Source of the DNA: Capilliphycus salinus | GTDB taxonomy: Bacteria > Cyanobacteriota > Cyanobacteriia > Cyanobacteriales > Microcoleaceae | Direction: 5' to 3' | Assembly: GCF_047276495.1 (NCBI RefSeq) | Contig: NZ_CP178543.1 | Coordinates: forward strand, 3,534,001-3,598,000 | Length of the DNA stretch: 64,000 nucleotides | Shown here: positions 44,270 through 53,928 of the stretch, in pieces | How positions within the stretch are numbered: the first letter of the stretch is position 1 | Layout: the number at the start of each line of letters is the position of its first letter | Program-made: the position numbers and the translations under genes | Notes under the pieces: model-generated | The model's database searches: none | What the model saw: the letters and a program-made list of their open reading frames with translations, nothing else | Told to the model about the DNA's origin: nothing

Positions 44270-45175
44270 ATGACGTTTCATTTACACGGTAATTTAATTA
44301 CCAATTTGGGAATTGCTTCTAATAACCGAGGAGAAGGACAAGGCAATAGATCGGATTTGCCTAAAATCTTTTGGAAAGGTAAACCTCATGTTACGGTTAG
44401 TGCGGAAGCGATTCGTTTTGCACTTCGTCAATTTTGGCTTTGTGAGGGGTTGGAAAACCATCGAGTTTGGGACGAGGAAAATTTAGTTTCTGTCTACGCG
44501 GAAGAGCGGGATTTTGACCCTCAAAAGTATATTGATGATGATGTTTGTGGGTTTATGAAAGCCGAAGCTGGAAAGCGGAAAAAAGGTGAAAATTCCGCCG
44601 AGAAACGTCGGGGCGCTTTGGATGTTAGCCGTGCGGTTTCTTTGGAAGATGCAACCAAGATTACCTATACTTTTAATTCTTCTTCTTTTCCGAAGGAAGG
44701 TAACAGTAACAGTCTGTATTCAACGGAGTGTATTTCAACTCGGTTTCAGTACGGATTCTCGATAACGCCGGAACGGTTGGTGGTTCCCGAACGGTTAATA
44801 GATGTGTTGGCGGGACTGCTAAAATTGCATAATGTTGGTGGAAATCACGGGCGTTTTCTTTACGATTTTTCTCCCGAATCTTTAATCTTACGGTGGAGTC
44901 ATTTTCCGGCTTCGCAAATTCTTCTGACTTTTGAATGCGATCGCGATGATAATTTGTCTGCGCCTGCTGTGGTGCGACGGGTAAAATGTGAAGATATTCC
45001 CGCTTCTGAACTGTGGATTTTTGGCGGTTATGCGTTTACCGAAGAAGCCAGGGAGTTAGAAGGGTTGGGTTGCCACGTTTACCCCTCCGTTCGCATGGGG
45101 TCACAAGCTCTATTAAATCAAATTTGCAGGGATCTGTCTTTGTCTGTTGACCACTACGAACAAAAGTTGGCTTAA
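44270..45175 (+). CDS. cas7: Cas7 (DevR/Cst2-type) Cascade backbone
   Basis: 301 residues from the second ATG, which is 6 nt from AGGAG; the ATG at 44264 is too close to it. NLGIASNNRGEGQGNRSDLP and KPHVTVSAEAIRFALRQFWL are the conserved N-terminus of DevR/Cst2-type Cas7, and HNVGGNHGRFLYDFSPES is the C-terminal RAMP-like part. It polymerises along the crRNA in type I-B/I-MYXAN-like complexes. It follows cas3 by about 12 bp, so they are cotranscribed. Confidence 0.85.
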   Translation: MTFHLHGNLITNLGIASNNRGEGQGNRSDLPKIFWKGKPHVTVSAEAIRFALRQFWLCEGLENHRVWDEENLVSVYAEERDFDPQKYIDDDVCGFMKAEAGKRKKGENSAEKRRGALDVSRAVSLEDATKITYTFNSSSFPKEGNSNSLYSTECISTRFQYGFSITPERLVVPERLIDVLAGLLKLHNVGGNHGRFLYDFSPESLILRWSHFPASQILLTFECDRDDNLSAPAVVRRVKCEDIPASELWIFGGYAFTEEARELEGLGCHVYPSVRMGSQALLNQICRDLSLSVDHYEQKLA

Positions 45176-45373
45176 CCCTTGCGGTACAATTTTTCTGGGT
45201 TTTGTGAGTTCTTTGAACATACTTGAAAACTGCTGTAATAACTGGTAAGATTGGGGTGGGGTTTATCCAAAAAGTCACTGTACCTTGAAAATTTAAGATT
45301 TTCAGCTATTAAGAACCCGATCCTTGAAACTGTGGTTCGTCATCCTCGCTGGACAAGGGTTTTGGACTGCGCC
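45176..45373 (+). promoter_or_regulatory. Probable leader of CRISPR array 2
   Basis: 198 bp between the cas7 stop and the first repeat, AT-rich at the left, with no gene. The degenerate repeat is at the right end of the array, so the leader is on this side and transcription follows the cas genes. Confidence 0.5.
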
Positions 45374-45693
45374 CTGTTAAACTTCTTACTCCTGTTAGGA
45401 GTTGTTCACTAAAAGTTCCCTGTGTTTATCCTAATTATAGTATAGCTGTTAAACTTCTTACTCCTGTTAGGAGTTGTTCACATTATAGGACTCGACGTTT
45501 CGGCGCATCGGGTGGCTGTTAAACTTCTTACTCCTGTTAGGAGTTGTTCACATTATAGGACTCGACGTTTCGGCGCATCGGGTGGCTGTTAAACTTCTTA
45601 CTCCTGTTAGGAGTTGTTCACATTGTAGGCCTTGATGTATCCGCAGACAAGGCGGATCTGTTAAACTTCTTACTCCTGTTAGGAGTTGTTTAC
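45374..45693 (+). CRISPR. CRISPR array 2: 5 repeats, 4 spacers (two identical)
   Basis: The 36-nt repeat is CTGTTAAACTTCTT, then ACTCCTGTTAGGAGT (a 6-bp stem with 3-nt loop), then TGTTCAC. Copies are at 45374, 45446, 45516, 45586 and 45658. Cleavage at the hairpin base would leave an 8-nt tag TTGTTCAC. The last copy has TTGTTTAC, the decay expected at the distal end. Spacers are 36, 34, 34 and 36 nt. Spacers 2 and 3 are identical, and spacer 4 is related to them. Confidence 0.88.
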
Positions 45694-45734
45694 TTACTTA
45701 GAAACAATCGTTAATTACTATCGCTGCAAAAACC

Positions 45735-46181
45735 ATGTTAAAACTCAAAATTTCCGCACCTTTTGCAACGTTTACCCCTCCAGAATCTCGCGAATATTTT
45801 TCAACCTATTCAGAACCTCCAGAATCTACAGTGTATGGCTGTCTACTCTCTTTTATCGGAGAAACCGATCCAGAAAAACACCGGAGTTCAAAACTCAAGA
45901 TAAACTTAACATCCGCCCCCCAAAAAGCCAAAGTCATTCGGAAAATCTTTCGTTTTAAAGTAAAAAATCAACTCAATCATCCCACCAATAAATCTCTAGA
46001 TTATCAAGAAATTTTGTGTGGAGTAGAGTTTGAAGTTATTATCGATTCAAAAGAAGATCCAAATAACTTGGAGGAGAGATTAAGAAACGCGATCGCCCAT
46101 CCCGAAACAATAGATCGGTTTGGTGCGTTGTCGTTAGGTCATAGCTGTGATTTAATCGATGACGTTTATATAGTAGAGTAA
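45735..46181 (+). CDS. cas5: Cas5 (DevS-like), apparently C-terminally truncated
   Basis: 148 residues. MLKLKISAPFATFTPPESRE, then PPESTVYGCLLSFIGE, DYQEILCGVEFEV and RFGALSLGHSCDLID match DevS/Cas5 of type I-MYXAN-like systems in order. Those proteins continue for roughly 50-60 residues past this point, whereas this one stops at DVYIVE. An unrelated gene fragment begins 33 bp later, so the 3' end was probably lost in a rearrangement. It is unusual in lying beyond the array rather than next to cas7. Confidence 0.75.
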   Translation: MLKLKISAPFATFTPPESREYFSTYSEPPESTVYGCLLSFIGETDPEKHRSSKLKINLTSAPQKAKVIRKIFRFKVKNQLNHPTNKSLDYQEILCGVEFEVIIDSKEDPNNLEERLRNAIAHPETIDRFGALSLGHSCDLIDDVYIVE

Positions 46182-46213
46182 CCTCGTAAAATATAAACGA
46201 TGTTCGTTGGTTG

Positions 46214-46381
46214 TTAGGTTTGTCGATTTTGGGGTTTGACCAACTCCACAATTGCATGATCTTTGAGCGTATGATACAACTTTTGCCACTGTTCAACGGA
46301 GCGATCGCGTGAAGATTTATGTATATTGCCCTTCATCCCGGGATTGATCACATAGTCCACATCATAGTGATCTGGATCAAC
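46214..46381 (-). pseudogene. Fragment of arginine dihydrolase (ArgZ/AgrE-like) N-terminus
   Basis: 55 codons: VDPDHYDVDYVINPGMKGNI, HKSSRDRSVEQWQKLYHTL, then VELVKPQ. This is the conserved start of the cyanobacterial guanidine-group hydrolase ArgZ/AgrE. It is cut on both sides (no start codon; random codons after VKPQ). It is debris from a housekeeping gene presumably present elsewhere. Confidence 0.65.
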
Positions 46382-46403
46382 TTGTATCAAACCTGGGGAA
46401 TTA

Positions 46404-49400
46404 GTGTCTCAATTGAATAACCTATGCAAAGGATTGATTTCGATTGCGGTGCCGAGGTTTCCCTCGGGGAGGAAAGCCCAAATAGCGCTCAATCCGACCG
46501 TGAAATTTGGGAATAAGCCAGATCGTCGGTATGGCTCCCATGATAATCCCGTCAGTGATCGTATTGCCGAACCAATCACCGGCGCCGCAACGGAAGATTC
46601 CAGTCCGGGGTTCTCTTTCCCCTACGATGTTGTCGCCAATTTCAGCAACTCCGATTTTACCGAAGAAGACGCCCGCGAAGTTTATGGGGATTTGGTTGAT
46701 ATCATTGATTTGGGTGCCGATACCGGATATGGCGATTTGTTGGAATTGCCGGAATTTTATGAGTTTATGGCAACTTACGCCGAAGCGGTTAACCCCTGGA
46801 AAAATACCATTCTCCTGCGGGAAGGACTCGAAGAACCCGTTGATGGGGATGGCGACGGAGAGGCGGAAATTCGCAGCCAGTTAACCGGGGAAGTTTTTCC
46901 GTTAATTGAACTCGCCCACGATGCGGGATTATTCGTTAACGTTTACACGCTGCGGGATGAAGAACGCTATTTAACCCTCGATCCCGACGGTTCGGTTCAA
47001 ACCCCCGCAGAAGAAGCCGAAGATTTAATTCAGTTGGGCGCCGACGGGTTAATTGGCGACTTCCCCCTAACTATCGACCGGGTGCGCGATCAAATTGTAG
47101 CCGAAGAAGTGCGATCGCCGCAAAATCCCGATTTACAATTTAATAGTTTATCGGGCGAACCGCCTTTAGTTATCGCCCACCGGGGCGCAAGCGGAGAACG
47201 TCCCGAACACACCTTGGAAGCCTACGAACGGGCGATCGCGCAGGGTGCGGACTTTATCGAACCGGACTTGGTTCCGACCAAAGACGGCGTGTTAATTGCC
47301 CGTCACGAAAATGCGTTAGCAACCGTTGAACTCGATGAAAATGGTAACATTGTTTTTGATGAAAATGGCGATCCGATTGTCACTTCGGAAACCACAAACG
47401 TCGCGGATTTAGAACAATTTGCCGATCGCTTAACGGTCAAAGAAATTGATGGCGATCTCTATGGCGGTTGGTTCTCCGAAGATTTTACTTTGGCGGAAAT
47501 TAAGGAGTTAAAAGCGCGAGAACCCATTCCCGGTATTCGCCCCCAAAATAGCGAATTTAACGATCAATTTGAGATTCCTACGCTGTCGGAAGTGATCGAC
47601 TTGGTAAAACGAGTTGAAGCGGAAACCGGGGAGGAAATTGGCATTTATCCCGAAACCAAGCACCCGACGTTCTTTGAAAAAGAGGGAACTTTCCTCGATG
47701 GAACGCCCATCGATATTGACACCTCCGAGATTCTGGTCGATACCTTAGTTGAAAACGAATTTACCGATCCGGATCGGATTTTTATTCAGTCTTTTGAGAT
47801 TGAAAACCTCATCGAACTGGAAGAGGAATTCTTACCGGAAGCGGGAATTGATATTCCGTTAGTTCAGCTTTTGGGCGACTTTACCGAATCGGCGGGAAGC
47901 TTTTCTTTCCCCTACGATGTTGTCTACAACTTTACCTCAGAAAGCCCCGAGGCAAATCCCGAAGTTTATGCCGATTTCCCCATATAATTTTCCGCAGCAA
48001 CCGATTACGGCGAGTTGGCAAATCCTGAAGTTATTGATTATATCGGTTCGGCTTACGCGGAAGGTTTGGGACCCTGGAAAAACAGCTTCATTTTGCGCGA
48101 AAGAATTGATGAACCCGTCGATGGAAATGGCGACGGTAACGCTCAAATTACCTCCCAATTAACCGGGGAAATTATCCCGTTAGTAGACTGGGCGCACGAT
48201 GCGGGAATGCAGGTTCATCCCTACACGTTGCGGATCGAAGAAAACTACTTAACGTTAAACCCGGACGGTACGCCCCAAACCTTAGAAGATGAAGTTCGTC
48301 AACTCACTGAAATTGGCGTTGATGGCTTCTTTATTGATAATCCGGTTGTCGGACGAATTGTGATCGATCAGCTAATTGAACCGCCCAATTTGCCCGGTTC
48401 TCGCGGTTATGAAGGCATGGCTTACAGTCCCGATTTAACCACATTATATCCCCTGTTAGAAGGGGCGGTTGTTGGCGATCCCGAAAATGCCCGACGGATC
48501 TATCAAGCGGATGCGGAAACCGGATAATTTCAAGGTTTGGTCGGTTTTTATCCGACTGAAGATCCGAGTTATGCGATCGGCGATTTTACCCCCATCAACG
48601 ACACCGAATTTCTAGTCATTGAACGGGATAATAATCAGGGAGAATCTGCGGAATTCAAGAAGATTTTCAAGATCGATATTTCTCAAGTCGATGAAAACAA
48701 TTTTGTTGAGAAACAAGAACTCGTCGATCTGTTGAATATTGCCGACCCCGACGACCTCAATAATGATGGCGAAACGACCTTTACTTTCCCGTTTGTTACC
48801 ATTGAAGATGTGTTAGTTCTCGATGAAAATACGATTCTCGTCGCCAACGACAATAACTATCCTTTCTCAGTCGGTCGGGGTCCAGATATCGACAACAATG
48901 AAATCATCCAACTCGAACTCGATGAACCCCTTGACCTCGATCCCCGTTTGGGTGTTCCTGTCGCCGAAGTTGAACCGACTGACGCCGACGATGTTCTGAC
49001 GGGTTCGGCTGATAGTGAAACCATTGCGGGTCTTCTCGGCGATGACGACATCTTCGGGGGAGATGGCGATGATACCCTGCGGGGAGATCTTGATAGCCGC
49101 GACCCCCAAGTTAACATCGATGGCGGCGACGACACCATTAATGGCGGTTTGGGTAATGACCAAATTGGCGGTAAAACCGGAGATGACGAACTTTACGGTT
49201 CGGATGGCGATGATGAGATCTTCGGTGACGATGGCGATGACCTCATTCGCGGAGGTTTGGGAAATGATACCTTAACGGGTGATGATTTCTCGGGTGGTGA
49301 AGGTGTTGATACCTTTGTATTAGCTGTGGGTGAAGGCACCGATACTATCGTTGATTTTGAAGTCGGAAAAGACTTTATTAGTTTGGTTGATGGTTTGGCT

Positions 49401-49520
49401 TTTGCCGACCTCAATTTAACTTCGGAAAATGGAAATACTTCCATCATTTTCGGTGATGAAACCCTGGCAACGGTGTTAGACGTTACCGAACTTTCCGAGT
49501 CCAACTTCCTCTCAATTTAA
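46404..49520 (+). pseudogene. Glycerophosphodiesterase / phytase-like esterase RTX exoprotein with two in-frame TAA
   Basis: One reading frame spans about 3.1 kb, interrupted only by TAA at 47985-47987 and 48525-48527, both followed by TTT. The domains are: end of a GDPD barrel (GLFVNVYTLRDEERYL), a full GDPD (VIAHRGASGERPEHTLEAYE, then a catalytic-like E-P-D), a third GDPD end (GMQVHPYTLRIEENYL), a phytase-like esterase domain (GYEGMAYSPDLTTLYPLLEG), RTX repeats and a C-terminal secretion-type domain. It would hydrolyse phosphodiesters outside the cell for phosphate. The first about 60 codons from GTG 46404 are unlike the rest, so the true N-terminus is lost. RTX remnants with a stop this clean suggest recent decay. 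Confidence 0.8.
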
Positions 49521-49537
49521 TTAATCTCCCTTGTTTG

Positions 49538-49573
49538 TAGAGGCGTTCTCCGCGAACGTCTCTTAGCTTTTTT
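49538..49573 (+). terminator. Terminator-like palindrome after the RTX gene
   Basis: GAGGCGTTC-TCCGC-GAACGTCTC (one G-U pair) then a T-run (TTAGCTTTTTT), 18 bp past the RTX stop. It belongs to the GTAGAGA...TCTCTAC hairpin family seen also at 54706 and 56813. Confidence 0.6.
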
Positions 49574-49602
49574 GGGAAATTGTGTGGGTTGGGTTTAATA
49601 GG

Positions 49603-49719
49603 ATGTCCGGTTGATTAATGCGTGTTATGGGGCGGGGCGGGTTTATGTAAATATCGGAGTAGTAATCAAGATCTTGACTGAACCCGCCCCTACAGAATAA
49701 TTATTGATTGGTCGGACAT
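49603..49719. mobile_element. MITE-like palindromic element
   Basis: The 117-bp stretch has nested inverted repeats: ATGTCCGGTTGATTAAT... mirrored by ...TTATTGATTGGTCGGACAT, and inside it GGGGCGGGTT mirrored by AACCCGCCCC. There is no coding capacity. Such GGGCGGG hairpins are widespread small elements in filamentous cyanobacteria. Confidence 0.55.
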
Positions 49720-49760
49720 GATATAACCATAAATTCCCATAAATTTGGTGTGAAATTGGG

Positions 49761-50085
49761 TTGCTATTTATCCCAAAAAAGGGTGGCGAAAACTTGAATC
49801 ATTTGGGAGATCCCGCCCGAGATACCGGAGATTTTAACGATGAGTTTGTGGGCAATCTTTGGGTTGATTATGTTCTCCCTTCTGACAACTTGGAAATCAC
49901 GGATACCGGGGTATTTTGGCCGGCAAGCGACGATCCGCTATTTTATTTGGTTGGGGACGGTTTTCCGGTTGTAAGTTCCGATCACCGTTTGGTGTATGCG
50001 GATGTGGTAATTCCCGAAGTTCCGCCCAATACCCGCCAAACTGTTACCGATATTGAGTTTTTGGGCGATGTCACCTTTGAAAAAT
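49761..50085 (+). pseudogene. C-terminal fragment of an extracellular endonuclease/phosphatase-family protein
   Basis: From about 49790 the frame reads LNHLGDPARDTGDFNDEFVG, then RVDYVLPS-like LWVDYVLPSDNLEI and PVVSSDHRLVYADV. The last H of SSDHR is the catalytic histidine motif of the endonuclease/exonuclease/phosphatase fold. The N-terminus is absent. After EFLGDVTFEK (about 50085) the sequence joins, in opposite orientation, the next fragment. Confidence 0.6.
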
Positions 50086-51202
50086 GCGATTTAATTCGGC
50101 TTCGGTATCTTCGGGAATTGTACCCGTACCATCCCAGGCTAAATCTTCGGTAAAGAAATTATTCCAATTATCGCTAATTAAAGGCGTAAAGCCCGGAGAA
50201 ATATCCGTTCCAATGTCATCTTTGCGCCCATCGTAACCCGCATAGCGCACATCCTGACTTTCCATAAATTCGCGGGGGCGATCGCCGGAGATAATCGCAG
50301 TAACAGCACCGGGAGTAACGGTGTAATTCCCCATCTCCGGCTCGAGTATAGGTGGTAAATAATCCCGGAGATTCTTCTTGATACTCGCTTAAAACTTCAT
50401 GGAGTCTTTGATAGGTCGGAAGTCCCTCGCTTTTAATATCAATCAAGAGATTTAGAGGCGTACCATCTGCATAAACACCCCCGTTATCGAACTCCTCTTT
50501 TAACTCTTGTAGGGGGTCTAAATAGAGTTCTTCTAGAGTCGGTAAAGTTGCCGGATCTTCAACCGGATCGTGAGCAACCCCCAAATTACCGTTATCGTGG
50601 GGATAAAGCCAGATATCGGATTCTACGCTAATAAATCCATAACTGAGGGCTTCAAATAGGGGAAATTCGTGTTCATAATCGTTGTGACCCCCATAAAGAC
50701 TGTCATTTCCGTCACGACCCGAAAGTTGGTCATTACCCGTGTTTCCGTTTACCCAGTCATCGCCTGAACTTCCCCCGACAATATCATCGCCTTCCAAAGT
50801 TAGCAGGGGATCTGTTGTGGAGATGATGATGACATCGGCTTCCGGTGTGGGTTCGTCTACAGCAATACTGGGGTCGGGTACAACCAATGAGGGTCGAGTC
50901 GCAATGATAATAGGAGAAATTAAAGCCGTCGGATCGTAGACTGTTGTATCGTCTTCCGGGATGGGTGTTGGTGTTGGTTCTGAGGTCGGTTCGGGTGAAG
51001 GTTCTGACGGTTCGGGTGTAGGTGTGGGTTCTGGGGTTGGTTCGGGTGAAGGTTCTGACGGTTCTGGGGTTGGTGTGGGAATAGGTTCGGACAGATCGGA
51101 GGTATCGTTATCAGTAATGGTCGCGGCGATTGCGCGGAGCGCACTGGCGGAGCCAATCGCAGAAAGGGTTAAATTTGCATAGTTAGGATCGGTGCTGATC
51201 AT
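50071..51202 (-). pseudogene. RTX protein with PI-PLC/GDPD-like barrel, frameshifted and truncated
   Basis: The start (MISTDPNYANLTLSAIGSAS, TITDND) is the end of a Calx-beta domain, so the N-terminus is lost. It continues with a Pro/Glu/Ser-rich repeat linker (PEPSEPSPEPTPEP), RTX repeats (SSGDDWVNGNTGNDQLSGRD) and a phosphodiesterase barrel (HNDYEHEFPLFEALSYGFIS, then VESDIWLY). Near 50330-50345 the frame shifts, and the barrel continues as PGAVTAIISGDRPREFMESQ in another frame to 50071, where it is joined to a plus-strand fragment. Confidence 0.65.
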
Positions 51203-51270
51203 GTTATGTTCGATTTCTGCCGAGATGATAGCTCGTGGTAAGACTGAGAAACGCCATTCGCCATTTTGAA

Positions 51271-52809
51271 TTACTCAGCAACTTGTTTATACTGTTGATA
51301 TCGCTGTTCTTGAGCGCCCCAATATTTGCCAATTGCTTCGCTCAATCCCATTGCCCGTTCGTACTCTATCCCTTGTTCTTTTTCCAGACGTTTTTTAACT
51401 TGTTTGCGTAATTCCGACACCACTTTACCATTAATCTTTCGCATCTCATACCAATCCAACATCGGTTCAGTATAACCGCTCAATTCCCCCATTTTCCCCG
51501 ATAAAATTTGCTCGTCGGTGCAGTCTCTCAACTGGGGTATCCAATCTCGCACAAACTCAAATTTGGGGTCTTTTTCGGTTAAATTTTTAGTCGGGTTGTA
51601 AATCCGAAAAGTCGAAGATAGGGGATTGGTTACTCCGGCTTGGGCTTGCCACTGCCAGTGATTAATTGCAATATCTCCATCCACCAAATAATTCATATAA
51701 TGTCGCGCCCCATCATGCCAGGATACCCCACAAATCACCGTCAGAAAATTGGCGCACATCGCCCTCATTCTAAAGTTCATCCATCCCATTGATTGGAGTT
51801 GTCTCATACTGGCATCTACTAGCGGAAAACCCGTTTCTCCTTGTTTCCATGCTTGAAAATATTCCAACTTTTCACCTTCTAATTCCCCGTCGGAATACCA
51901 TTCGTCAAACTCCGGGTAACAATTTTGAGAAGCCAGTTCGGGGAAGTAGTATAATCGTTGGGTGGCACTATCTCGCCAGCGCAAGCGATCGCGAAAAGAT
52001 TTAAGTGCAAATTGAGCTTTCGCATTCTCTTTCAATTCGTTAGCCCTGGCTTTGGTTTGTTGATAAACCTGTCGGGTTGATAGTGTACCAAACGCCAAAT
52101 GAGCCGATAAATGAGACGTTCCCCCAAGGGTTGCCATTTGGGGACGCGATAGCTTCCAATGATAGCCGTTGTATCTGGTTTTCAACCAAGAATTCAGGGT
52201 CTTTTGAGCCTCAAATTCTCCCCCGGTAAATAAGACGCTATTTTGTGAATTGAAGTTGTATTTTTGTCGAAGTTCATCGAAGGTTAGTTGAGTCAAATTT
52301 AGGGGGATTTCGGGAGTGTTAATTCTCGTTGGTTTCGGATGTTGGGGTTGTCGCAAATCAGCATAATATTCGTCCATCCAGTCTTGCCGATTTTCCCCGT
52401 CAACTTGCAGAAAGTTATTCAAACCCAAATAACAGTTCAAACCCAACTGTTGATAAAATTCAATCACTTGGTTATCGCGTTTTCTGCCATAATCAACTTG
52501 AACGTCACGATTAAATAAAAGTCGGGGATGATAGCCCAATTGTAGGAGTTCGCCCGTCAAAGTTTGAATCACCTCAACAGAATTTCCTTCAAATAGATAA
52601 AGCCGACTTCCCAAGTCTCTCAGAGAGCGATCCAAACCGGCTAACGACTCGAATAAAAATTGAACCCGCATCGCGCCGATATCGGGTTGCTGGTAAAACC
52701 AAGGATCAATGATAAAGCAGGGGAGAATTTCTTCATCAGTTGCGGCAGCTTGTGCGACAATATCATTATCCGTTAATCGTAGGTCGCGGCGGAACCAAAG
52801 AATCTGCAT
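51271..52809 (-). CDS. Deoxyribodipyrimidine photolyase / cryptochrome-family flavoprotein
   Basis: 512 residues from the ATG of MQILWFRRDLRLTDN; an ATG ten codons earlier is possible. It has the N-terminal antenna Rossmann domain, then the FAD-binding helical domain with WRDSATQRLYYFPELA, TGFPLVDASMRQLQSMGWMN, FRMRAMCANFLTV and HWQWQAQAGVTNPLSSTFRI. It would repair UV-induced pyrimidine dimers with blue light or act as a photoreceptor; the subclass cannot be fixed by eye. It is complete in length, one of few intact housekeeping-like genes here. Confidence 0.9.
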   Translation of the reverse strand: MQILWFRRDLRLTDNDIVAQAAATDEEILPCFIIDPWFYQQPDIGAMRVQFLFESLAGLDRSLRDLGSRLYLFEGNSVEVIQTLTGELLQLGYHPRLLFNRDVQVDYGRKRDNQVIEFYQQLGLNCYLGLNNFLQVDGENRQDWMDEYYADLRQPQHPKPTRINTPEIPLNLTQLTFDELRQKYNFNSQNSVLFTGGEFEAQKTLNSWLKTRYNGYHWKLSRPQMATLGGTSHLSAHLAFGTLSTRQVYQQTKARANELKENAKAQFALKSFRDRLRWRDSATQRLYYFPELASQNCYPEFDEWYSDGELEGEKLEYFQAWKQGETGFPLVDASMRQLQSMGWMNFRMRAMCANFLTVICGVSWHDGARHYMNYLVDGDIAINHWQWQAQAGVTNPLSSTFRIYNPTKNLTEKDPKFEFVRDWIPQLRDCTDEQILSGKMGELSGYTEPMLDWYEMRKINGKVVSELRKQVKKRLEKEQGIEYERAMGLSEAIGKYWGAQEQRYQQYKQVAE

Positions 52810-53213
52810 AACAAAATCCGGGGAAGTTGACACTTTCATCTACTGTAGCGCAAAAGGCGCGAAAACTGTTGAAGTTTTGAGAAAATTGAGGGCGGTAATT
52901 AACCCTTGTCATTCATTAGATTATCCCTCTATAACTGAAAAAAGAGGGGGCTTTATCGGAAAAATTAAACCCGCAGTAAGCCGATAAAATTGCCAAGATT
53001 ATTGATAGTTTATGCTAAAATCATCCGAAAATTCTTGATTTGAGAATTGGGTCTAGTTTAGAATCTGTGGGATTTTTCAGGAAAGATCTCGGTAATTTTA
53101 CTGAGAAAGTTGGGGGTTTTGATACTAAGAAAAAGCTGAAAATTTCCGTAATTGCCACATTGATATCTAAGATTTTTCGGTTTATGGTGGGTTTAGAGAT
53201 TACAAATAAAGCC

Positions 53214-53453
53214 ATGCCAGTTGCCACCACCGTCGAAATTCCAACGTTAATCCGCACACTAAGACAGCGTTTGGGGTTGTCCCAAAGACAATTCGGAGAA
53301 CAGTTGGGCGTTGTCTTTCAAACCGTTAATAACTGGGAGAACGGGCGCACCCAACCGACCCGCATGGCATTGATGGTAATTCGACGGCAGTTGGAAGAAA
53401 TGGGTGAGGAGGGGGCGGATTTATTGGAAAAGTATTTTAATTCGGAATTTTAA
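53214..53453 (+). CDS. XRE-family helix-turn-helix regulator
   Basis: 79 residues from ATG at 53214; the frame is open for 58 codons upstream, with weak composition. HTH_3 fold: LIRTLRQRLGLSQRQFGEQL, then FQTVNNWENGRTQPTRMA. There is no effector domain, so it is a small DNA-binding regulator, perhaps an antitoxin-type or autoregulator. No toxin is next to it. Confidence 0.75.
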   Translation: MPVATTVEIPTLIRTLRQRLGLSQRQFGEQLGVVFQTVNNWENGRTQPTRMALMVIRRQLEEMGEEGADLLEKYFNSEF

Positions 53454-53574
53454 GCTTTTTAAGTTCTGATAGTTTAATCAGTCCGAGAAAATAGAAATAC
53501 TCAAACAATTCGGAATCTCTAAGTTTAATTTCAATCCGACTCAATTTTTGACTTGAATCAAAGGAACAACAACG

Positions 53575-53880
53575 ATGAACGTTAAGCATTTTCTGACGGC
53601 GATCGCAGCCACCGCATTAACAGCAACTCCCGTTTTGGCAGAATCTCCTTGGGCTTATATGGGTGAGTCTTCCTCGGGAGAGTCCGTTTACGTGAACAAT
53701 CGTTCTATGGTTTTTCGGAATCGAAATTATATTGAATTTACTTATCAAATTGGCGGGGAAGTTATTCAAGCTGTCGCTTACTGCGACGAAAATCGCTGGT
53801 ATGCGTCCGGCTACGGAACCTATTCTCCTCAAAGTCGCGCCACCCAAAATATGATCAATTTTGTTTGTAGTGCCGGATAA
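53575..53880 (+). CDS. Secreted surface-adhesin-like small protein
   Basis: 101 residues with AAAGGAA upstream. It has a clear signal peptide (MNVKHFLTAIAATALTATPV, cut after LA). The mature domain W-Y-x-GESSSGESVYVNNRSM, FTYQIGGEVIQAVAYC, ending FVCSAG has two cysteines and resembles the small protein-E/adhesin-like domain common in cyanobacteria. It is likely periplasmic or extracellular. Confidence 0.65.
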   Translation: MNVKHFLTAIAATALTATPVLAESPWAYMGESSSGESVYVNNRSMVFRNRNYIEFTYQIGGEVIQAVAYCDENRWYASGYGTYSPQSRATQNMINFVCSAG

Positions 53881-53928
53881 TTTATGACCCTGATTAATGG
53901 GGTTTGAGTAGCCGACACGGGGACGCTG

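Noticed and set aside
42032..45175. Type I-D assignment
   Set aside because: Type I-D carries its HD domain on Cas10d and has Csc1/Csc2. Here HD is on Cas3 and the Cas7 is DevR/Cst2-like.
45374..45693. Simple tandem repeat instead of a CRISPR array
   Set aside because: The 36-nt units are conserved with an internal hairpin while the 34-36-nt intervals differ (except one duplicate), and cas genes flank both sides.
41671..46181. CRISPR-associated transposon (type I-B CAST)
   Set aside because: There is no tnsB, tnsC, tniQ or tnsA-like gene near it, and cas3 with an HD motif is present, which CASTs lack.
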